Origin: Clostridiales bacterium UBA4653
Lineage (GTDB): Bacteria; Bacillota; Clostridia; Oscillospirales; CAG-272
Reading direction: 5' to 3'
Length of the DNA stretch: 16,561 bases
NCBI GenBank assembly: GCA_002405565.1
Contig: DHMB01000124.1
Coordinates: forward strand, 1-16,561
Shown here: one piece after another, positions 12,878-16,561 of the stretch
How positions within the stretch are numbered: position 1 is the first letter of the stretch
Layout: every line of letters starts with the position of its first letter
The notes under the pieces: model-generated
The model's input: only the letters and a program-made list of their open reading frames with translations
Databases searched by the model: none
What the model was told of the DNA's origin: nothing
Made by a program: the position numbers and the translations under genes

Positions 12878-14581
12878 TTACTTGTTTTCTTCCGCTTCTT
12901 TTTCGAGAACGGTATATGCGACCTTGCCGACAAGCGTTTTCGGAAGCTCCTCGCGGAACTCTATCTGATAGGGAAGAGCGTATTTTGCAACATTCTTTTT
13001 GCAATATTCGTGAAGTTCCTGACGAATATCCTCGGAGGGCTTTATTCCGTCTTTGAGGACGATAAACGCTTTCACCTTCTGCATCTTGTAAGGGTCTTTT
13101 ACGCCGATGACGCAACTCATCTGAACCTTCGGATGAGCGTCGAGAATGTTTTCAATCTGCGAGGGATAAACGTTATATCCGCTTGTGATTATCATTCTCT
13201 TTATGCGCTGCTTGAAATAGATGAAGCCGTCTTCATCCATTTTTCCGAGGTCTCCCGTGTGCAGCCAGACGTTTCCGTCAGCATGGGTGCGGAGGGTGTT
13301 TGCCGTCTCAGCCTCGTTATTCATATATCCGACCATTACGGAAGGCCCGCAGAGGCAGATTTCGCCTTCTTCGCCGTAAGGAACTTCATCGCAGGTGCCG
13401 ACGGCGCATATCTGATAATATGTGTCGGGATAGGGAAGTCCTATGCTGGCTTCGCGTTCCTCGCAATACGGTGTGAGACAGCTTGCCGTGACACATTCCG
13501 TTGTTCCGTAGCCCTCGCGGACGTGAACGGGGGAGCCGTGGTCATCAAGGAATTTATCGAATTTCTTTTTGAGCTCAACTGAGAGCGAGTCGCCGCCGGA
13601 GAAGACGCCGCGGAGGAAGTCGAGAGAGACGCCGTCGAGATACGGGTTTCTTGTGATGGCTTCAAAGAGCGTGGGCACGCCGGCGATGAAATTCGGTTTT
13701 TCAGTCTTTATGAGATTTGCATAAGCTTTGACGTTGAAGCGGGGAACGAGGATTGAAAGTCCGCCCGCAACCATCATCGTGTGAATACATACGCCGAGAC
13801 CGAACCCGTGGAAAACGGGCATGGCGGCAAGCATTTTCATTGCGTGGATATCGTAATGCGACATTGCCGCCGTCTGGAGAGCAAGCGCATTGAAATTGAG
13901 GTTCGAGAGCATAATGCCCTTTGTTGTTCCCGTTGTACCGCCGGAGAAGAGGATAACGGCGACGTCCTTATCGCATTTTTCAACCTTCGGCTCGTCTCCC
14001 TTGAACTTCTTGCCGAGGGCAAAAAATTCGTTCCATTTCATGACTGTATCATTCTTCGGGAGCTTGGGCATTTTGCCGAGGTTTATAAGCGAGAAGGCGA
14101 CCTTTTTGACGGCGCCGAGCTCATTTCCCGCGCTTGCGATTATCAGCTTTTCAAGAGGATATTTTTTCATAACCTCTTCAAACTTGGGATAGAACTGGTC
14201 AAGCGTTATCGCGCATTTCGAGCCCGCTGTGCGGAGATAGAATTCAATCTCGCTCTCTGCGGAGAGGGGATGAATCATGCTTGCAATTGCGCCGATGTAG
14301 TTCAGAGCGTAGAGGCAATAGATAGCCTGCGGAATGTTCGGCAGGCAAACGGTGACCTTGTCGCCTTCCTTTATGCCGATCGAAGCAAACGCTCTTGCCG
14401 TGATTTTTATGTTTTTTTCGAGGAGAGAATAGGGAATTATTCTTCCCATATATGAGAGAGCGGGGAGCGACGGATATTTTTCCGCCGTTGCAAGAACAAC
14501 TCCGCTCATCGAGTCCTTCGGGTATTCGAGATGGAACGGTACGTCGCCGTAATGGGATATCCATGGTGTTTTGGGTTGCAT
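12878..14581 (-). CDS. Long-chain fatty acid-CoA ligase / AMP-dependent acyl-CoA synthetase
   Basis: Adenylate-forming (ANL) enzyme, 567 aa, that would activate a carboxylic acid, probably a fatty acid, to acyl-AMP and then acyl-CoA. Motifs (numbered from the ATG) are: P-loop-like A3 SGGTTGTTKG at 213-222; A5 REGYGTTE ending at 362; A7 HTGD with TGD at 442-444; hinge motif IKRMIITSGYNVYPSQIE near 460-477; catalytic Lys553 in LPKTLVGKV. No transmembrane segment is obvious. The ATG at 14581 is chosen because GGAGG lies 8 nt upstream (14590-14594); a longer frame from a TTG at 14608 has no such site. It is the last of three genes, 19 nt after the E2-like gene. The acid substrate cannot be told from sequence. 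Confidence 0.92.
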   Translation of the reverse strand: MQPKTPWISHYGDVPFHLEYPKDSMSGVVLATAEKYPSLPALSYMGRIIPYSLLEKNIKITARAFASIGIKEGDKVTVCLPNIPQAIYCLYALNYIGAIASMIHPLSAESEIEFYLRTAGSKCAITLDQFYPKFEEVMKKYPLEKLIIASAGNELGAVKKVAFSLINLGKMPKLPKNDTVMKWNEFFALGKKFKGDEPKVEKCDKDVAVILFSGGTTGTTKGIMLSNLNFNALALQTAAMSHYDIHAMKMLAAMPVFHGFGLGVCIHTMMVAGGLSILVPRFNVKAYANLIKTEKPNFIAGVPTLFEAITRNPYLDGVSLDFLRGVFSGGDSLSVELKKKFDKFLDDHGSPVHVREGYGTTECVTASCLTPYCEEREASIGLPYPDTYYQICAVGTCDEVPYGEEGEICLCGPSVMVGYMNNEAETANTLRTHADGNVWLHTGDLGKMDEDGFIYFKQRIKRMIITSGYNVYPSQIENILDAHPKVQMSCVIGVKDPYKMQKVKAFIVLKDGIKPSEDIRQELHEYCKKNVAKYALPYQIEFREELPKTLVGKVAYTVLEKEAEENK

Positions 14582-14600
14582 ATATTTGTCCTCCGGTTTA

Positions 14601-15557
14601 TTATTCAAATTCTATTTCTGTCTGAAGCGGCAACTCAAGCAACTCCGGATTCTGAAGGAGCTTGCGGAGCAACTTTATGCTTTTTGCAAAATATACGCCG
14701 TCTGCAATGCGTTCGTCGATTGTCAGCCCCAGTTCGAGCGCATTTTTCATTGTGACATTGCCGTTTTCGTCATAAAACGGGTGCAGGCGCTTCTCGCCGA
14801 CGAGAATGAAGAACGAATTCGTTCCCCAGTTCGTCAGATGATGATACTGCGCTGAGAGCTTTATGCTTCCCGTGTTCGATATGAAAACGCTTGAATGGTA
14901 TGGGTCGAATTCGACAAGGTCGCGCGGGAGCCAGTCGCGGTTTTCAAGGAAATTGAGTATACTGATTATGAACTTCATTATCGGGCGCGGAGACTTGACG
15001 AGCACCGAGATGATATCGGTCGTGCCGTCCGTCTTGTTTTCGCTACGGACGTGCGTGACGAATTTCTTCACCTTGCCGTATATCTGTTCAAGCGGGGAAA
15101 CGTCACTTTCCTTATCGAGCTTTATTATCGCGAGCGCTTCCTCGGAAGCGTCAACAAACTGTCTCTTCACAACGAACGAAAACGAAATCTCGTTGCGCTC
15201 ATAAAGGCGGTTGCCCGCATAGAAATAGTTCATTTTCGGGCGGTCGTAAAGCACTTTTGCAACAGCCGCGCAGATGACGTGAAACATTGTATATTTGAAG
15301 TCCGGCGAGTCTGCGTTCTTCATTTTAACGAACTCTTCAACGGCGGTCATATCGACAAGCTCGCTCATGACGGCTTCGTTATCGCACCTGTTCGGAAGCA
15401 AAAATCCGACGAACTTGTGCATTGAATCCGCCTCGCGGACAAGCCTGCCGTCTCTGCGATCGCCGCGCTTTTTCTTCGCTTTTTTGACCTTTTCCTTCGT
15501 ATTCGCGGTGCTTTCCTCGGGCAGTGCGTTTTCCTTTTTCTTTTTGTCTTTTGCCAT
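14601..15557 (-). CDS. 2-oxoacid dehydrogenase E2-like acyltransferase-fold protein lacking the catalytic His
   Basis: 318 aa. After a Lys/Glu-rich, probably disordered N-terminus (1-45), residues ~46-313 resemble the catalytic domain of E2 (dihydrolipoamide acyltransferase) and the related CAT fold. Visible blocks are FKYTMFHVICAAVAKVL, a VFISNTGSIKLSAQYHHLTNW region matching the E2 FTISNLG segment, and a C-terminal LTIDERIADG corresponding to the E2 DHRxxDG active-site motif. There the catalytic His is Glu282 (codon GAA at 14712-14714) while Asp286-Gly287 are kept. There is no lipoyl domain, no subunit-binding domain and no E1/E3 genes nearby, so it is not a working dehydrogenase E2. It lies between TetR (12 nt) and acyl-CoA synthetase (19 nt). 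It may be a non-catalytic or altered acyl-CoA binder or transferase; this is inference. Confidence 0.75.
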   Translation of the reverse strand: MAKDKKKKENALPEESTANTKEKVKKAKKKRGDRRDGRLVREADSMHKFVGFLLPNRCDNEAVMSELVDMTAVEEFVKMKNADSPDFKYTMFHVICAAVAKVLYDRPKMNYFYAGNRLYERNEISFSFVVKRQFVDASEEALAIIKLDKESDVSPLEQIYGKVKKFVTHVRSENKTDGTTDIISVLVKSPRPIMKFIISILNFLENRDWLPRDLVEFDPYHSSVFISNTGSIKLSAQYHHLTNWGTNSFFILVGEKRLHPFYDENGNVTMKNALELGLTIDERIADGVYFAKSIKLLRKLLQNPELLELPLQTEIEFE

Positions 15558-15569
15558 TATGATGACCTC

Positions 15570-16166
15570 TTATTTACTGCAAATTTCGATAAGCGTGTTT
15601 CCGAGACCGAAGATCTCGTCAAGCTCTTTCCGGCTCTTTCCGGCAAGGAGAACCTGAAATGCCGTTCCGTAAAGCGAGCCGAGGATGACCTTTGATACAG
15701 CCTCCGCACCGTATTTTCCGAGAACGGGACTGTCCTCCGAGGGCTTTTTTGAGAGAACGTCGTCACGGATGAGCTCCGCGAGCTTGTTGAACAGGTATGT
15801 GACCTGAAACTTAAACGATCTGTTCCACATCGCCTGAATGGAGAAGTCGAGAAAAATCTTCATCACGTCCGGACGTTCTATGAGAATTTTCTTGAAATAT
15901 TCGGAGAGAAGGTGCATTCTTTCTTCTTCGTCCCTGCCGCGCTCCATTTCGCGAACGACGTCATCAAAGCAGGTTGAGACGAGCTTTGAGGCAAGCGCCG
16001 TGAAAAGGTTTTCCTTTGTGCGGAAGTGATATGTCAGAAGTCCCAATGCGACCTGCGCCTCCGCGGCTATATCGCGCATGGAAACGTTCGCATAGCCCTT
16101 TTTGGAGAGCAGTCTGAACGCCGCTTCGAGTATTTTATCGCGTGAATTTTCTCTTTGGGTATTCAT
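15570..16166 (-). CDS. TetR/AcrR-family transcriptional regulator
   Basis: 198 aa, the normal TetR length. The N-terminal TetR HTH (about residues 8-56: SRDKILEAAFRLLSKKGYAN, VSMRDIAAEAQVALGLLTYH, FRTKENLFTALASKL) is followed by an all-helical ligand-binding and dimerisation domain. GAGG at 16173-16176 serves the ATG. It is the first gene of the operon with the E2-like and acyl-CoA synthetase genes, and its stop codon overlaps the ribosome binding site of the next gene. Given that context and its position beside a TGTAC palindrome, it is probably an autoregulator sensing an acyl-CoA or fatty acid; the ligand is inferred only. Confidence 0.93.
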   Translation of the reverse strand: MNTQRENSRDKILEAAFRLLSKKGYANVSMRDIAAEAQVALGLLTYHFRTKENLFTALASKLVSTCFDDVVREMERGRDEEERMHLLSEYFKKILIERPDVMKIFLDFSIQAMWNRSFKFQVTYLFNKLAELIRDDVLSKKPSEDSPVLGKYGAEAVSKVILGSLYGTAFQVLLAGKSRKELDEIFGLGNTLIEICSK

Positions 16167-16186
16167 TGTTCACCTCAGTGAGTTTT

Positions 16187-16200
16187 TGTACGAATGTACA
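16187..16200. promoter_or_regulatory. Candidate TetR operator TGTAC-GAAT-GTACA
   Basis: TGTAC (16187-16191) and its exact reverse complement GTACA (16196-16200) separated by 4 nt. It starts 7 nt downstream of the -10 box, covering the expected transcription start, and lies 20 nt before the TetR ATG. Position and symmetry suit an autorepressor site. Confidence 0.65.
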
Positions 16201-16206
16201 GCTGAT

Positions 16207-16235
16207 ATTATATCATACGATATTTGATTTGTCAA
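16207..16235 (-). promoter_or_regulatory. Sigma-A promoter of the TetR operon
   Basis: On -: perfect TTGACA (complement of 16230-16235), 17-nt spacer, perfect TATAAT (complement of 16207-16212). A full-consensus promoter usually needs repression, consistent with the operator beside it. Confidence 0.9.
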
Positions 16236-16271
16236 TGTTTTCTTAACATTCCGTTAAAAAATAGAGCAAAG

Positions 16272-16301
16272 AAAAAATCCCAAGCCGGAGCTTGGGATTT
16301 T
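16272..16301 (-). terminator. Terminator of the S1-domain protein gene
   Basis: AAAATCCCAAGC (16274-16285), loop CGGA, GCTTGGGATTTT (16290-16301), perfect 12-bp stem. On - the stem ends in a T run continuing to 16272. Confidence 0.9.
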
Positions 16302-16323
16302 GTGTCTTATGTCGCTTTTCCGA

Positions 16324-16561
16324 TTATTCGGCGTCTGTCGTTTCATCTGCGGGAGCAGCTTCCTCTGCCTCGTCGGCATTGAGAAGAGCGCGGACAGAAA
16401 GGCTGACTTTGTGCTTCTCATCGTCGATGTCGGTGATCTTTGCGTCAACGACCTGTCCTTTTTCAAGAACATCGGAAGGATGAGTGAGCTTCTTGTCTGC
16501 GATCTGAGAGATGTGGATAAGACCGTCAACGCCCGGAATGATCTGAGCAAATGCTCCGAAG
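16324..16561 (-). CDS. rpsA: S1 RNA-binding domain protein, probably ribosomal protein S1 (C-terminal end only)
   Basis: The last 78 codons of a gene that runs off the right edge, too short for a full call. They encode the end of an S1 (OB-fold) domain: FGAFAQIIPGVDGLIHISQI, then ADKKLTHPSDVLEKGQVVDA and KITDIDDEKHKVSLSVRALL, followed by an acidic Ala/Glu tail (NADEAEEAAPADETTDAE). The domain pattern and the acidic tail fit bacterial ribosomal protein S1, which holds mRNA on the 30S subunit; in Clostridia it may be fused to IspH, which cannot be seen here. Another S1-domain protein (e.g. a YugI-like or Tex-type protein) is less likely. The reading frame is in phase with base 16560 on -. Confidence 0.85.
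   Translation of the reverse strand, partial: FGAFAQIIPGVDGLIHISQIADKKLTHPSDVLEKGQVVDAKITDIDDEKHKVSLSVRALLNADEAEEAAPADETTDAE

Noticed and set aside
12809..13582. 257-codon open frame on + opposite the acyl-CoA synthetase
   Set aside because: Antisense shadow crossing the operon terminator; no motif.
13781..14455. 224-codon open frame on + opposite the acyl-CoA synthetase
   Set aside because: Antisense shadow with no domain and no start signal.
14582..14608. Longer acyl-CoA synthetase start at TTG 14608
   Set aside because: The GGAGG ribosome binding site at 14590-14594 lies inside this extension and points to the ATG at 14581.
14601..15557. Working E2 subunit of pyruvate dehydrogenase
   Set aside because: No lipoyl or subunit-binding domain, no E1/E3 neighbours, and the catalytic His is replaced by Glu.
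1..16561. CRISPR array, tRNA or rRNA genes, prophage or complete transposon
   Set aside because: No regularly spaced repeats, cloverleaf sequences, rRNA blocks, integrase or transposase frames were seen on either strand.

Overview
The window reads as chromosomal DNA from an anaerobic, low-redundancy Firmicute, most likely an uncultured gut Clostridia member of the Oscillospiraceae/Ruminococcaceae type. The reasons are a V-type (not only F-type) ATPase, a YrzB-like DUF1292 protein beside what looks like a Firmicute 6S RNA, strong GGAGG ribosome binding sites, very canonical sigma-A promoters (TTGACA-17-TATAAT) and compact operons ended by clean hairpin terminators. Taxonomy is inference from gene style only; there is no rRNA or tRNA here.

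Left part, all on + (1-5755): the tail of a V-type ATPase operon (subunit B, cut by the window edge, then subunit D and a terminator). Next comes a cysS-rimO-pgsA operon with a perfect promoter that carries an 18-bp palindrome over its -10 box. An acidic DUF1292 protein with its own promoter follows, and 2 nt after it a ~210-nt structured RNA best read as 6S RNA, closed by a terminator.

Middle part, mostly on - (5766-11221): an APC-superfamily amino-acid permease with a SHOCT-like C-terminal tail, whose terminator loop holds what looks like a lone insertion-sequence end. Upstream of it is an unusual two-gene unit, a cytoplasmic GH3 beta-glucosidase followed 13 nt later by a stand-alone AroQ chorismate mutase. 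Then comes a pair of paralogous membrane-anchored bacterial PH-domain proteins, translationally coupled. Divergent from the PH pair is a small XRE/Cro-type repressor on +, and the two promoters share a 13-bp sequence.

Right part, all on - (11853-16561): a single-gene unit for a class I SAM-dependent methyltransferase-like protein. Then a three-gene operon, TetR regulator / 2-oxoacid-dehydrogenase-E2-like acyltransferase / long-chain acyl-CoA synthetase, is read from one strong promoter with a perfect TGTAC-N4-GTACA palindrome at the expected transcription start. The E2-like protein has no lipoyl domain and has Glu where the family's catalytic His should be, so its chemistry is uncertain; this operon is the most interesting unit in the window. 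The window ends in the C-terminus of an S1-domain protein (probably ribosomal protein S1) with its terminator.

Most of the window is housekeeping (energy, tRNA charging, ribosome modification, phospholipid synthesis). The less ordinary content is the acyl-CoA/E2-like operon, the PH pair with its neighbouring repressor, the GH3-chorismate mutase pair and the mobile-element scar. I saw no CRISPR array, prophage or intact transposon.
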